Made by a program: the position numbers and the translations under genes
Assembly (NCBI RefSeq): GCF_020595095.1
Contig: NZ_JAJDOP010000014.1
Span: 1-64,000, forward strand
Reading direction: 5' to 3'
Origin: Microvirga rosea
GTDB taxonomy: Bacteria > Pseudomonadota > Alphaproteobacteria > Rhizobiales > Beijerinckiaceae
DNA length: 64,000 nt
Shown here: piece after piece, positions 16,866 through 26,311 of the stretch
Layout of the letters: the number at the start of each line of letters is the position of its first letter
How positions within the stretch are numbered: position 1 is the stretch's first letter
Notes under the pieces: generated by a model
What the model saw: the letters and a program-made list of their open reading frames with translations, nothing else
What the model was told of the DNA's origin: nothing
Databases searched by the model: none

Positions 16866-17708
16866 TCATTCCCGGTTGAGATCCGCGTTCTGCGATGGAA
16901 GCTTGTAGTTCCAGCCGCCATCTCCGTAGCCGGGTTCTTCGGTGTGAAGAACAACGTTCGTTGCTGCAAGCCTGTCGGCGATTTCTTTTTCCGGCCCTTG
17001 ATCGGTGATGATATCGGACAAAGAACTCAGCGGACAAACGACTTCAAGATGGCGGCGTCCAAATTTCGTCGAGTCGATCAGGAGAACCCGCCTCTCCGAT
17101 CGTTCGAGCATGGCCCGCTTAACCCAGCAGGCCTCCATCTCGACATCGGTCGGGCCTTCGGTCGTCAATCCGCTTGCACCGATGAACGCGATATCGGCGT
17201 AAAACCTCTGAACAAAGCCGCATGTCTCCGAGCCATAGACACCCTGCTCCCGAGGAGAAAGCTCTCCCGGACATACGACGACACGCACGCGATCGGTACG
17301 GAGAAAAGCACTCGCGATGGGCAACCCGTTGGTGATGACCGTCATCGGCTCGTCGCGCGCGGCCAGCACCTGCGCGAGGCGGGCTGTCGTCGATCCTGTG
17401 TCGATCATCACCACGGCTCCCCGGGTCACAAGCGATGCCGCGATACGGGCAATCTGATCACGCTCCGGAATGGCCTCGACGTCCCGATCCGAGAAATTCG
17501 GCTGCGTGCCGAGCTGGCGCCCGGATGCGCCACCGTAGGTCCTGTCGACGATGCCGCGGCGCGTAAGTTCTTCGATGTCTCTGCGTATCGTCTCTATGGA
17601 AACCCCGAACCGCTGAGCCAGGGTCGAGGTCCTCACGGTCGGGCTCAACGCCAGCTCGGAGATGATCAATCTTTGCCGAGCAGTTTTTCGACCCTCGGGC
17701 AATGACAT
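16866..17708 (-). CDS. DeoR-family transcriptional regulator
   Basis: A 280-residue DeoR-type repressor. The N-terminal helix-turn-helix reads LAQRFGVSIETIRRDIEEL (residues about 30-48) followed by the conserved RTYGGA wing. The C-terminal sugar-phosphate-sensing domain shows VMIDTGSTTARLAQ near residue 101, VITNGLPIA near 124, FIGASGLTTEGPTD near 174 and LIDSTKFGRR near 211. It is the first gene of the run with galM and glycerate kinase and likely represses it in response to a phosphorylated sugar. About 180 bp separate it from the divergent HAD phosphatase. Confidence 0.93.
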   Translation of the reverse strand: MSLPEGRKTARQRLIISELALSPTVRTSTLAQRFGVSIETIRRDIEELTRRGIVDRTYGGASGRQLGTQPNFSDRDVEAIPERDQIARIAASLVTRGAVVMIDTGSTTARLAQVLAARDEPMTVITNGLPIASAFLRTDRVRVVVCPGELSPREQGVYGSETCGFVQRFYADIAFIGASGLTTEGPTDVEMEACWVKRAMLERSERRVLLIDSTKFGRRHLEVVCPLSSLSDIITDQGPEKEIADRLAATNVVLHTEEPGYGDGGWNYKLPSQNADLNRE

Positions 17709-17888
17709 GGAAAGACCTCCGCGCCTAGATCCGACGTTACAAGTCGGTCATATTATGTGGATCATACCACAGAACTCTGCTTGATTTACCACCTTTCGTT
17801 CCATAGGCTCCAGCGCAAGATGAGATAAAGGATAATTTTCCTCGTGCGGCGTTTCCGTTCCGCATGCGACCCGTGAAAGGTAAGACCC

Positions 17889-18698
17889 GTGAAGCCGCTG
17901 TCCGAGCTGCCTCTGGAGCAGGCCCGTTCTGTTCGTGTCGTTCTATCCGACATCGACGATACCATTACGTCGGACGGTATTCTTACGGCCGCCGCCTATT
18001 CCGCACTCGAGGCGCTGCACCGCGCCGGCTTCCTGGTTATTCCCGTGACAGGCCGACCGGCCGGCTGGTGCGATCACATTGCACGCATGTGGCCGGTGGA
18101 TGCCGTTGTCGGAGAAAATGGCGCGTTCTTCTTCCGGTATGACCGCCACAAGAAGAGGATGCACCATCACTTCTGGGCAAGCCCCGAGGAGCGTCGGCGA
18201 AATCGCACTCGCCTGGATCAGATCGAAAAGGAAGTCCTTGCAACGGTGCCGGGATCAGCCCTTGCCAGCGATCAAGCTTATCGTGTCGCCGATCTCGCCA
18301 TTGATTTTTGCGAGGATGTCCCTCCCCTGCCAGAGCAGGAGGTCGATCGGATCGTCGAGATCTTCGAGCGGGAGGGCGCCCAGGCGAAGGTGAGCTCCAT
18401 TCACGTCAATGGATGGTTCGGCGCCTATGACAAGCTTGGCATGGCCCGGACGCTCTTGGCCGATGTTTTCAAAATCGACTGGGCAGAGGCGCAAAAGAGC
18501 GTGATCTATGCGGGAGATTCGCCCAACGACGAGCCTATGTTCGCAGCTTTTCCCTTGAGCGTCGGCGTTGCCAACATCAGCGCTTTCGCCCACAGGCTGA
18601 AGAACAAGCCGGCTTACATTACTCAGTCCCATTCTGGTCTTGGATTTGCCGAGTTGGCCACACTCTTGCTCCAGGCCAAGGCGAATACCAAGGGGTGA
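17889..18698 (+). CDS. HAD-IIB family hydrolase (sugar-phosphate phosphatase-like)
   Basis: A 269-residue HAD phosphatase starting at GTG 17889. Motif I is LSDIDDTITSDG near residue 20 (nucleophile Asp), motif II VIPVTGRPAGW near 50 and motif IV YAGDSPNDEPMFAAF near 216. The C2-type cap and VVGENGAFFF near 75 resemble sucrose-phosphatase and mannosyl-3-phosphoglycerate phosphatase relatives. The physiological substrate is unknown. It is divergent from the DeoR gene and about 180 bp upstream of the branched-chain-type ABC operon. Confidence 0.85.
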   Translation: MKPLSELPLEQARSVRVVLSDIDDTITSDGILTAAAYSALEALHRAGFLVIPVTGRPAGWCDHIARMWPVDAVVGENGAFFFRYDRHKKRMHHHFWASPEERRRNRTRLDQIEKEVLATVPGSALASDQAYRVADLAIDFCEDVPPLPEQEVDRIVEIFEREGAQAKVSSIHVNGWFGAYDKLGMARTLLADVFKIDWAEAQKSVIYAGDSPNDEPMFAAFPLSVGVANISAFAHRLKNKPAYITQSHSGLGFAELATLLLQAKANTKG

Positions 18699-18876
18699 GG
18701 CATCGCCTCAGTCCGAGACTTCACCGGACTTCTGCGACTTAAGGATGAACCTCGGCCGCATTGCGGCGCCGGATTCTCCCTCTAACCTTTCTTGACCGCT
18801 GCTGCGGGTGGTTCCACCATGCAAGCATAATCAGACCCGGCAGAGCCGGGCAGCGTGACAGAAGGGAAGGAAGTCC

Positions 18877-20085
18877 ATGCGCGTTCTCAAGAAAGTCCTG
18901 TTCGCCTTAAGCTGCACCGTGCTGGCCCAGTCGGCATCTGCGCAGCAGGTCTCCGACAATGTTGTTAAAATCGGCATTCTGAACGACCAGTCGGGCGTTT
19001 ACGCCGACTTTGGCGGAAAATCTTCCGTCGAGGCCGCCCGCATGGCTGTGGAGGACTTTGGCGGAAAGGTCTTGGGTGCCTCCATCGAAATCGTGAATGC
19101 GGACCACCAGAATAAGCCTGACGTTGCCTCAAGCATCGCCCGGCAGTGGTATGATACCGAAAAGGTCGACGCGATCATGGAGCTGACCACTTCATCGGTC
19201 GCCTTGGCGGTTCAAGGCCTTTCGAAGGAAAAGAAAAAGATCAACATCGTCACCGGCGCCGCCACGACGGATCTGACCGGCAAGCAATGCTCGCCTTACG
19301 GCTTCCACTGGGCGTATGACACTCACGCCCTCGCGGTAGGCACTGGCGGAGCGCTGGTCCAGAACGGTGGCAACAAGTGGTTCTTCCTGACGGCTGATTA
19401 CGCCTTCGGGTACTCCCTGGAAGACGAGACGTCGAAGTTCGTGAAGGCCAAGGGCGGACAGGTGGTGGGCTCGGTTCGCCATCCCTTGAGCACGAACGAT
19501 TTCTCATCGTTCCTGCTTCAGGCTCAAAGCTCCGGCGCCAACGTGATCGGATTGGCGAATGCCGGGCTGGACACCTCCAACGCCATCAAACAAGCCTCGG
19601 AGTTCGGCATTACGCAGGGCGGGCAACGCCTCGCCGCCCTCCTGTTCACCCTGGCGGAGGTTCATGGTCTCGGACTGAAAGCGGCGAACGGCCTGACGCT
19701 CACCGAAGGCTGGTACTGGGATCAGAGCGATGAGAATCGCACCTTTGCCAAGCGTTTCATGGATCGTACCGGCCGCATGCCGAACATGATCCATACCGGC
19801 ACCTATTCCTCGGTGCTGCAATACCTCAAGGCGGTTCAGAAGTCGGGGACGGACGCAACCGAACCAGTTGCGAAGGCCCTTCACGAAATGCCGGTGGAAG
19901 ACGTCTTTGCCAAGAAGGGCAAGGTCCTGCCGAACGGCCGCATGGTCTACGACATGTATCTCTTCCAGGTGAAGAAGCCTGAAGAGAGCAAAAGCGAATG
20001 GGATATGTACAAGCAGCTCGCCACGGTTCCCGGCGATGAAGCCTTCCTCAAGGCTTCCGAAAGCGGCTGCCAGCTGACGCAATGA
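18877..20085 (+). CDS. Branched-chain-type ABC transporter substrate-binding protein
   Basis: A 402-residue periplasmic binding protein of the LivK/leucine-binding type with a clear Sec signal (VLFALSCTVLAQSASA, cleavage after Ala near residue 22). Family stretches: VKIGILNDQSGVYADFGGKS near 31, VEIVNADHQNKPDVAS region near 67, FLTADYAFGYSLEDE near 169 and ATTDLTGKQCSPYGFHW near 129 with a conserved Cys. First gene of a five-gene importer operon. These importers also move aromatics, amides and urea, so the ligand is unknown; the downstream GMC dehydrogenase hints at an alcohol-bearing substrate. Confidence 0.93.
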   Translation: MRVLKKVLFALSCTVLAQSASAQQVSDNVVKIGILNDQSGVYADFGGKSSVEAARMAVEDFGGKVLGASIEIVNADHQNKPDVASSIARQWYDTEKVDAIMELTTSSVALAVQGLSKEKKKINIVTGAATTDLTGKQCSPYGFHWAYDTHALAVGTGGALVQNGGNKWFFLTADYAFGYSLEDETSKFVKAKGGQVVGSVRHPLSTNDFSSFLLQAQSSGANVIGLANAGLDTSNAIKQASEFGITQGGQRLAALLFTLAEVHGLGLKAANGLTLTEGWYWDQSDENRTFAKRFMDRTGRMPNMIHTGTYSSVLQYLKAVQKSGTDATEPVAKALHEMPVEDVFAKKGKVLPNGRMVYDMYLFQVKKPEESKSEWDMYKQLATVPGDEAFLKASESGCQLTQ

Positions 20086-20101
20086 TGTCGGACGCGCCTG
20101 C

Positions 20102-20134
20102 ATGATGGCTTGATGCCGTCGACTTAGCCATCAT
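20102..20134 (+). other. Intercistronic hairpin after the binding-protein gene
   Basis: Perfect 9-bp inverted repeat ATGATGGCT (20102-20110) / AGCCATCAT (20126-20134) with a 15-base loop, 16 bp after the binding-protein stop and before the livG-like gene. No T-run. Position parallels the hairpins at 717-740 and 43336-43364. Confidence 0.6.
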
Positions 20135-20196
20135 CACTGCCGCGGCGCCTCAAGCATAGTGTGGCGCCGCAAGTCCGACATGTTCAGTATCGGGGA

Positions 20197-20970
20197 ATGA
20201 TCGACCTTATGATGGTCAACGCCACGCCTATCCTGAACGCCAGTGGAATCACGATGGAATTTCGCGGCTTCGTTGCCGTGAACAATGTGAACCTTTCGAT
20301 CCGCGAAGGCACCATTCACGCGCTGATTGGCCCGAACGGAGCTGGAAAGACCACTGTCTTCAACATGCTCACCAAGTTCCTGACCCCGACCCGCGGAAGC
20401 ATTGAGTTCCGCGGTCGGGACATTACGGGACTGAAGCCCGCGGAGGTCGCTCGTCTCGGTCTCGTGAGATCCTTTCAGATCTCGGCGGTGTTTCCGCACC
20501 TGACGGTGCTCGACAATGTGCGGATCGCTCTCCAGCGTCCTGCCGGCCTCTCAACCCAGTTCTGGCGTTCGTCGAATGTCCTTTCGAGATTGGATGAGCA
20601 GGCGATCGAACTGATAGAGGCCGTCAATCTAGCGGCCTACACGCACCTGCCCGCCGTAGAATTGCCCTATGGACGCAAGCGCGCATTGGAGATCGCCACA
20701 ACCCTGGCCCTCGATCCTGCCATGCTTCTTCTCGACGAGCCGATGGCCGGTATGGGACACGAGGATATCGGGCGCATCTCCGACCTTATCCGGAGAATTT
20801 CCAAAGGGCGGACGATTCTCATGGTCGAACACAATCTCCACGTCGTGTCGGATCTCTGCGACCGGGTCACCGTCCTGGCACGCGGGGAAATTCTGGCTGA
20901 CGGAAGCTACGATGTCGTCAGCGCGGATCCCCGTGTGCGGGAAGCCTACATGGGTACAGAGCATGACTGA
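20197..20970 (+). CDS. Branched-chain-type ABC transporter ATP-binding protein (LivG-like)
   Basis: A roughly 257-residue ABC ATPase. Walker A GPNGAGKTT follows HALIG; the LivG insertion ARLGLVRSFQISAVFPHLTV, a degenerate signature LPYGRKRALEIATTLA and Walker B MLLLDEPMAGMGHED are visible. The signature lacks the usual LSGGQ, as is normal for LivG. The start is uncertain: ATGs at 20197, 20209 and 20212 and a GTG at 20161 are all in frame, none with a strong ribosome-binding site. Its stop overlaps the livF-like start by 8 bp. Confidence 0.92.
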   Translation: MIDLMMVNATPILNASGITMEFRGFVAVNNVNLSIREGTIHALIGPNGAGKTTVFNMLTKFLTPTRGSIEFRGRDITGLKPAEVARLGLVRSFQISAVFPHLTVLDNVRIALQRPAGLSTQFWRSSNVLSRLDEQAIELIEAVNLAAYTHLPAVELPYGRKRALEIATTLALDPAMLLLDEPMAGMGHEDIGRISDLIRRISKGRTILMVEHNLHVVSDLCDRVTVLARGEILADGSYDVVSADPRVREAYMGTEHD

Positions 20971-21667
20971 CGCGCTCCTCAAGATCCGCGCCTTGAACGC
21001 TTGGTATGGCGAGAGCCACATTCTTCATGGCATCGACCTCGATATCCGCCAGGGCGAAACCGTCACGCTGCTTGGCCGGAACGGTGCAGGGAAGACCACT
21101 ACGCTACGGGCCATCATGGGCATCCTGCGTCGACGTGAGGGGACTATTAATCTGGCCGGAAAGGATCTTACGGTTCTGCCTCTCCATCGCGTCGCCCAGA
21201 TGGGGCTCGGGTACGTTCCCGAGGAGCGCGGAATTTTTGCCAGCCTCAGCGTGGAGGAAAACCTCACCCTGCCGCCGAAAGTGGCGGAAGGAGGCATGAG
21301 CGTCGAAGAGATCTATCGGCTGTTTCCCAATCTTCAGGAGCGTCGCAACAGTCAAGGGACAAAGCTGTCTGGCGGCGAGCAGCAGATGCTCGCGATCGCC
21401 CGGGTTCTGAGGACCGGAGCGAAGATCATCCTCCTCGATGAGCCCACGGAGGGATTGGCTCCGGTCATCGTGCAGCGCATTGGCGATGTGCTGGTGGCAC
21501 TGAAACAACGGGGGATGACCATTCTGCTCGTAGAGCAGAATTTCCGCTTCGCCCGGAAAGTCGCCGATCGCTTTTATCTCATGGAAGATGGCCGGATGGT
21601 CAATTCATTCGCCGAGCACGAGCTCGATGATCATATGAATGAACTGCACGACGTGCTGGGAGTGTAA
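20963..21667 (+). CDS. Branched-chain-type ABC transporter ATP-binding protein (LivF-like)
   Basis: A 234-residue second ABC ATPase beginning MTDALLKIRALNAWYGESHI. The ATG at 20963 sits within the end of the livG-like gene; a longer upstream frame is only its shadow. Walker A is LGRNGAGKTTTLRAIMG near residue 38, the signature LSGGEQQMLAIAR near 134 and Walker B IILLDEPTEGLAP near 156. LivF and LivG form the cytoplasmic motor of the importer. Followed after 8 bp by the first permease gene. Confidence 0.94.
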   Translation: MTDALLKIRALNAWYGESHILHGIDLDIRQGETVTLLGRNGAGKTTTLRAIMGILRRREGTINLAGKDLTVLPLHRVAQMGLGYVPEERGIFASLSVEENLTLPPKVAEGGMSVEEIYRLFPNLQERRNSQGTKLSGGEQQMLAIARVLRTGAKIILLDEPTEGLAPVIVQRIGDVLVALKQRGMTILLVEQNFRFARKVADRFYLMEDGRMVNSFAEHELDDHMNELHDVLGV

Positions 21668-21675
21668 GAGAACAG

Positions 21676-22563
21676 ATGAGCACGATTTTCGGCATTCCGG
21701 CCCCTGCCCTCTACGGTCAGATTCTGATTGGCCTCATCAACGGGTCCTTCTACGCTCTTCTCAGTCTCGGCCTGGCGGTCATCTTCGGCCTGCTGAGGGT
21801 TATCAACTTCGCCCATGGCGCCCAGTACATGCTCGGCGCTTTCGTGTCTTATGGCCTTCTGAACTACTTGGGTATCGGTTACTGGCTCGCTCTCATTCTC
21901 GCACCCTTGATCGTCGGTGCGGTCGCCATTGTCATCGAACGTACGATGCTCAGCCGTTTGTATGGCCTCGATCCCCTTTACGGCCTGCTCCTCACCTTCG
22001 GGCTGGCGCTGATTTTCGAAGGGGCCTTCCGGTATTGGTTCGGCACTTCCGGCAAGCCCTATGCACCGCCCCCCCAGCTGACCGGCGCGATGAATCTCGG
22101 CTTTATGTTCTTGCCGATCTACCGGGGCTGGGTCGTCGTCGCATCCCTTATCATCTGCCTTGGGACGTGGCTTCTCATCGAGAAAACACGCCTTGGTTCA
22201 TATCTACGGGCGGCGACAGAAAACGCCACTTTGGTTCAGGCTTTCGGTGTGAACGTGCCACGGCTCCTGACGCTGACCTATGGCCTTGGGGCGGCACTGG
22301 CCGCTCTTGCGGGCGTTCTGGCCGCCCCGATCTACCAGGTCAATCCGCTGATGGGATCCAACCTCATCATCATCGTCTTTGCCGTGGTCGTCGTCGGCGG
22401 CATGGGGTCCATCCTCGGAGCGATCATCACGGGTTACATGCTCGGGATCCTGGAGGGATTGACCAAGGTCTTTTATGCCGAAGCATCAAGCATCGTCATA
22501 TTCGTCGTCATGGCCGTCGTCCTCCTGATCAGGCCGGCCGGCTTATTCGGAAGAGAAGCGTGA
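21676..22563 (+). CDS. Branched-chain-type ABC transporter permease (LivH-like)
   Basis: A 295-residue inner-membrane permease with eight or so hydrophobic segments. Family marks are LINGSFYALLSLGLAVIFGL near residue 17, RVINFAHGAQYMLGAF near 38, the coupling-loop region RLGSYLRAATENATLVQAFG near 172 and VVVVGGMGSILGAIITGY near 237. The stop overlaps the next permease start by one base (TGATG). Confidence 0.94.
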   Translation: MSTIFGIPAPALYGQILIGLINGSFYALLSLGLAVIFGLLRVINFAHGAQYMLGAFVSYGLLNYLGIGYWLALILAPLIVGAVAIVIERTMLSRLYGLDPLYGLLLTFGLALIFEGAFRYWFGTSGKPYAPPPQLTGAMNLGFMFLPIYRGWVVVASLIICLGTWLLIEKTRLGSYLRAATENATLVQAFGVNVPRLLTLTYGLGAALAALAGVLAAPIYQVNPLMGSNLIIIVFAVVVVGGMGSILGAIITGYMLGILEGLTKVFYAEASSIVIFVVMAVVLLIRPAGLFGREA

Positions 22564-23543
22564 TGTCGGTGGAAGTGCAATCCCAGCCTATAGCAAGGCA
22601 ACCTGACCTTCGCACTCTGACGAGGCTGCTGACGGCGCTGGCCCTCGTCGGGCTCCTGGCGGCGCCCTTCGTCGTCTATCCCGTTCTCCTGATGAGCATG
22701 TTGTGCTTTGCGCTTTTCGCATGCGCATTCAATCTGCTCATCGGCTATGTCGGCCTTCTGTCGTTCGGCCATGCGACCTTTTTCGGCGGAGCCGCCTACT
22801 TCACGGCTCACGCCGTCAAAGTTTGGGGATGGGATCCGCTTGCGGGAATTCTCCTGGGAGTGCTTGGAGCAGCAATCTTGGGCTTGGTAGTCGGTTTCTT
22901 GGCAATTCGCCGCCAAGGGATCTATTTCGCGATGATCACGCTGGCTCTTGGACAGATGTTCGCCTTCATCTGCCTCCAGGTGCCCTTCACGCATGGCGAG
23001 GATGGAATTCAGGGTGTTCCACGGGGGCATCTCCTCGGGTTCATCGACCTCAATGAGCCCCTTTCCATGTATTATGTGACACTTGCCATATTCCTGTTCG
23101 GCTTCTTTGCCGTATGGCGGATTGTAAACTCACCCTTCGGCAATATTCTCAAAGCGATACGCGAGAACGAGCGGCGGGCCGTCTCACTTGGTTATCGTGT
23201 TGATCGCTACAAGCTTGGGGCATTTGTGATGTCGGCTGCCCTGGCAGGCCTTGCGGGCGGAACGAAGGCCATCGTTTTTCAGTTCGCAACGCTGACCGAC
23301 GTTCAGTGGCAAATGTCCGGCGAGGTCATTTTGATGACCCTTCTCGGAGGCATTGGAACGTTGGTCGGCCCTGTTGTCGGAGCAGCTTTCGTTATCGCCC
23401 TCCAGAACTATCTGGCCTCATCGGATTTTCCGGTCACTGTTCTGATTGGCATTATTTTCGTGGTGTGCGTGCTGGTTTTTCGGCGGGGCGTTGTTGGTGA
23501 GCTTCTGGAATTCGTGAGGCGCCGAGAAGGACGGCCTGATTAA
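22563..23543 (+). CDS. Branched-chain-type ABC transporter permease (LivM-like)
   Basis: A 326-residue permease. The ATG at 22563 (MSVEVQSQPIARQPDL) overlaps the preceding stop. Typical parts are NLLIGYVGLLSFGHATFFGG near residue 60, the conserved cytoplasmic loop LKAIRENERRAVSLGY near 195 and MTLLGGIGTLVGPVVGAA near 258. Pairs with the LivH-like protein. The GMC oxidoreductase gene follows after 48 bp in the same direction. Confidence 0.94.
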   Translation: MSVEVQSQPIARQPDLRTLTRLLTALALVGLLAAPFVVYPVLLMSMLCFALFACAFNLLIGYVGLLSFGHATFFGGAAYFTAHAVKVWGWDPLAGILLGVLGAAILGLVVGFLAIRRQGIYFAMITLALGQMFAFICLQVPFTHGEDGIQGVPRGHLLGFIDLNEPLSMYYVTLAIFLFGFFAVWRIVNSPFGNILKAIRENERRAVSLGYRVDRYKLGAFVMSAALAGLAGGTKAIVFQFATLTDVQWQMSGEVILMTLLGGIGTLVGPVVGAAFVIALQNYLASSDFPVTVLIGIIFVVCVLVFRRGVVGELLEFVRRREGRPD

Positions 23544-23591
23544 TTTCCATTCTCAATGCCCACTGAGAGCGCTGGGTCACGAGGCTGCGGA

Positions 23592-25223
23592 ATGTCGGAC
23601 AACGAGACCTATGATTATATCATCGTCGGCGGCGGATCGGCGGGTTGCGTCCTGGCCAACAGACTTTCTGCGGATGCTCGCAACTCCGTCTGCCTGCTGG
23701 AGGCAGGTGGCAAGGATGACTGGATCTGGTTTCACATTCCGGTAGGCTATCTTTTCGCTATTGGGAATCCCAGATCCGACTGGATGTTCAAGACCGAGGC
23801 CGAGGAAGGCCTGAACAACCGCGTGCTGAACTATCCGCGCGGAAAGGTTCTGGGAGGCTCGTCCGCCATCAATGCCATGATCTATATGCGCGGGCAGCGC
23901 GAGGATTATGATCATTGGCGCCAATTGGGATTGCGTGGCTGGGGATGGGATGACGTCAAGCCGATCTTCCGGCGCCACGAAGACCATTATCTCGGCGACA
24001 ATGAGCATCACGGCGCAGGCGGAGAATGGCGCATCGAAGCCCCTCGCGTTCGATGGGATCTCCTCGATGCCTTTATCGAAGCGGCTGTCGAGGCCGGGAT
24101 TCCCCGGACGAACGACTTCAACACCGGAAGCAATGAAGGAATCGCATACTTTCACGTCAACCAGAAAAACGGGCGCCGCTGGTCTGCGGCACGTGGTTTC
24201 CTCAAACCTGCTCTGTCTCGTGCCAATCTCAACGTTAAGACTCACGCTCGCGCGACAAGGATTTTGTTCGAGAACAAGCATGCCGTTGGCGTGGAATATC
24301 TCCAGGACGGCATAGTGCGGCGGGTCATGGCGCGGAAGGAAGTGGTGATATCGGCGGGGGCGGTTGTGACGCCGCAATTGTTGCAACTCTCGGGCCTCGG
24401 CGACGGCAATCTTCTGCAGCAGCATGGCATCGAGGTCATTCACCATCTGCCAGGCGTTGGCGAGAACCTACAGGATCACCTGCAACTGCGTCCGGTCTAT
24501 AAGGTCCGGGGCGTTCGAACGCTCAATGAGGATTACCGCTCTCTCCTGAAAAAAGGTCATATGGCTTTGCAATATGCTCTCTTTCGGCGCGGGCCTTTGA
24601 CAATGGCGCCGTCTCAATTGGGCGCGTTCACACGCTCGTCGCCCCAATACGCCACGCCGAATCTGCAATTTCATATCCAGCCTCTTTCTCTCGATAAATT
24701 CGGAGAAGAGCCTCACCCGTTTCCAGCTTTTACGGCCAGCGTCTGCAACTTGCGACCCACGAGCCGAGGAAGTGTCAAGCTGCGTGCCCAAGATCCGACG
24801 CAAGCTCCCGCCATCAGACTGAACTCATTGGCCACGCGCGAGGACCAGGATGTTGCGGTCGATGCGCTTCGGTTGGTCAGACGGGTCGTTTCCATGCCCG
24901 CGCTGCAGAAATATCAGCCGGAGGAGTACAGGCCCGGCGCCGACCTGGTCACAGACGAAGAGCTTCTTTATGGAGCTCGCGAAATCGGGACGACCATCTT
25001 CCATCCCGTCGGCACAGCAAAGATGGGCATTGAGGATGATCCGCTGGCGGTAACGGATGAACGCCTTCGCGTGCGCGGTGTTTCCGGTCTTCGCGTCGTA
25101 GACGCCTCTGTCATGCCGACGATCACCAGCGGCAATACGAACTCGCCGACTTTGATGATTGCTGAAAAGGGAGCCATGATGATCCTTGAAGAGCAGGCGG
25201 CAAGCACGTCGTCAGCCGCATAA
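23592..25223 (+). CDS. GMC-family FAD-dependent alcohol/choline dehydrogenase-like oxidoreductase
   Basis: A 543-residue flavoprotein. The ATG at 23592 (MSDNETYDYIIVGGG) is chosen; a longer frame from 23556 lacks family sequence. FAD-binding GGGSAGCVLANRLS near residue 13, the GMC signature GKVLGGSSAINAMIYMRG near 80, SAGAVVTPQLLQLSG near 256 and the C-terminal catalytic region TTIFHPVGTAKMG near 470 with NTNSPTLMIAEKGA near 516. Such enzymes oxidise choline, polyethylene glycol, long-chain or aromatic alcohols. Its place at the end of an importer operon suggests it acts on the imported compound. Confidence 0.9.
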   Translation: MSDNETYDYIIVGGGSAGCVLANRLSADARNSVCLLEAGGKDDWIWFHIPVGYLFAIGNPRSDWMFKTEAEEGLNNRVLNYPRGKVLGGSSAINAMIYMRGQREDYDHWRQLGLRGWGWDDVKPIFRRHEDHYLGDNEHHGAGGEWRIEAPRVRWDLLDAFIEAAVEAGIPRTNDFNTGSNEGIAYFHVNQKNGRRWSAARGFLKPALSRANLNVKTHARATRILFENKHAVGVEYLQDGIVRRVMARKEVVISAGAVVTPQLLQLSGLGDGNLLQQHGIEVIHHLPGVGENLQDHLQLRPVYKVRGVRTLNEDYRSLLKKGHMALQYALFRRGPLTMAPSQLGAFTRSSPQYATPNLQFHIQPLSLDKFGEEPHPFPAFTASVCNLRPTSRGSVKLRAQDPTQAPAIRLNSLATREDQDVAVDALRLVRRVVSMPALQKYQPEEYRPGADLVTDEELLYGAREIGTTIFHPVGTAKMGIEDDPLAVTDERLRVRGVSGLRVVDASVMPTITSGNTNSPTLMIAEKGAMMILEEQAASTSSAA

Positions 25224-25237
25224 GCGCCCTTTCGATC

Positions 25238-26311
25238 TCAGCGGCGCTCCTTCATGCGTGCAATCTCCTCTGCGAGAAGCTTGACGTCCTGGGAGCGGCT
25301 TTTCTCCACCACCAACACTGCCTCGGAGGTTACCACGATAATGAGATCCTGGACTCCAATAGCTGCGACGATGGGCCCCTCGGAGCGAACATAGCTCGCC
25401 TTGCTGTTCTTCAGAATAGCGCTGCCTAAGACGACATTTTGCTCAGAGTCCTTGGCCCCGATCTCCCACAGAGCGGACCAAGTGCCGATATCGTGCCATT
25501 CCAATGGCGATGGGATAACGGCTATGTTTTTGACTCTCTCAAAAAGCGCGTGATCGAGGGAAATGCTCTTTGCGTGCGAGAAAGCCTGATGGTCAAGATG
25601 CAGGCCCTCAGGGCAAGACACAGCCTCTGAGACCGCCTTACGGCACGCTTGCACCATGTCAGGCTCCCGTTGCTCAAGTTCGCGGATGAGAGCATGGATC
25701 GGCAGCAAGAAGATTCCGCTGTTCCATAGATACTCCCCGCTCGCCAGAAAGCGCTCTGCCGTGGTTCTATCCGGTTTCTCCGTAAAGCTCTTTACCATGC
25801 GAGCTCCTGTTTCCGGACCGATCGGAAGATCCGCTTGAATATACCCGAAGCCGGTTTCCGGAGCAGACGGTTCAATGCCGAACAGAACGAAATCGCCTTT
25901 GAGAGCGGCAGCGCAACCTTTCCTGATCACCTCCCCGAAGACGTCGCCGTCAGTTATGACGTGATCTGTCGGCATGACCAGCATGAGATCGCTCGATGAG
26001 CGTTGTTCTGCGACGAGTGCGGAAACGAGGACCGCGGGTGCGGTATTCCGGCCGACGGGTTCAAGGATGATGCATGGGGCGTCGAAACCAACCGCACGCA
26101 ACTGCTCGCCGATAGCCATACCATGTGCGGCGTTCGCGACGATAATGGGTGCTTCAAAGAGAGTGTCGTCCTTTAGCCGCATCGCAGCCTGCTGCAGGAG
26201 GGTTGTTTCGCCACCCAAGGTCAGCAGCTGCTTTGGATGCGCTTGGCTGGAAAGGGGCCACAGCCTACTCCCAGATCCTCCCGATAGGAGAACAGGAACG
26301 ATCTTGGTCAT
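25238..26311 (-). CDS. manC: Mannose-1-phosphate guanylyltransferase
   Basis: A 357-residue nucleotidyltransferase making GDP-mannose for exopolysaccharide, LPS or glycan synthesis. The N-terminal LLSGGSGSRLWPLSSQAHPKQ is the pyrophosphorylase signature; EPVGRNTAPA near residue 84, MPTDHVI near 114, FTEKPDRTTAERFL near 172 and LEWHDIGTWSALWE near 268 confirm it. Only the guanylyltransferase part is present; the C-terminal phosphomannose isomerase domain of bifunctional ManC/AlgA is absent. It converges with the GMC gene and sits next to the regulator and secretion cluster, which may point to shared surface biology. Confidence 0.93.
   Translation of the reverse strand: MTKIVPVLLSGGSGSRLWPLSSQAHPKQLLTLGGETTLLQQAAMRLKDDTLFEAPIIVANAAHGMAIGEQLRAVGFDAPCIILEPVGRNTAPAVLVSALVAEQRSSSDLMLVMPTDHVITDGDVFGEVIRKGCAAALKGDFVLFGIEPSAPETGFGYIQADLPIGPETGARMVKSFTEKPDRTTAERFLASGEYLWNSGIFLLPIHALIRELEQREPDMVQACRKAVSEAVSCPEGLHLDHQAFSHAKSISLDHALFERVKNIAVIPSPLEWHDIGTWSALWEIGAKDSEQNVVLGSAILKNSKASYVRSEGPIVAAIGVQDLIIVVTSEAVLVVEKSRSQDVKLLAEEIARMKERR

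Noticed and set aside
18696..18710. Hairpin TGAGGC-ATC-GCCTCA at the HAD phosphatase stop codon as terminator
   Set aside because: Only a 6-bp stem with a 3-base loop and no T-tract; too weak to call.
25238..26311. Bifunctional mannose-6-phosphate isomerase/guanylyltransferase
   Set aside because: The protein ends after the guanylyltransferase part; no cupin isomerase domain is encoded.
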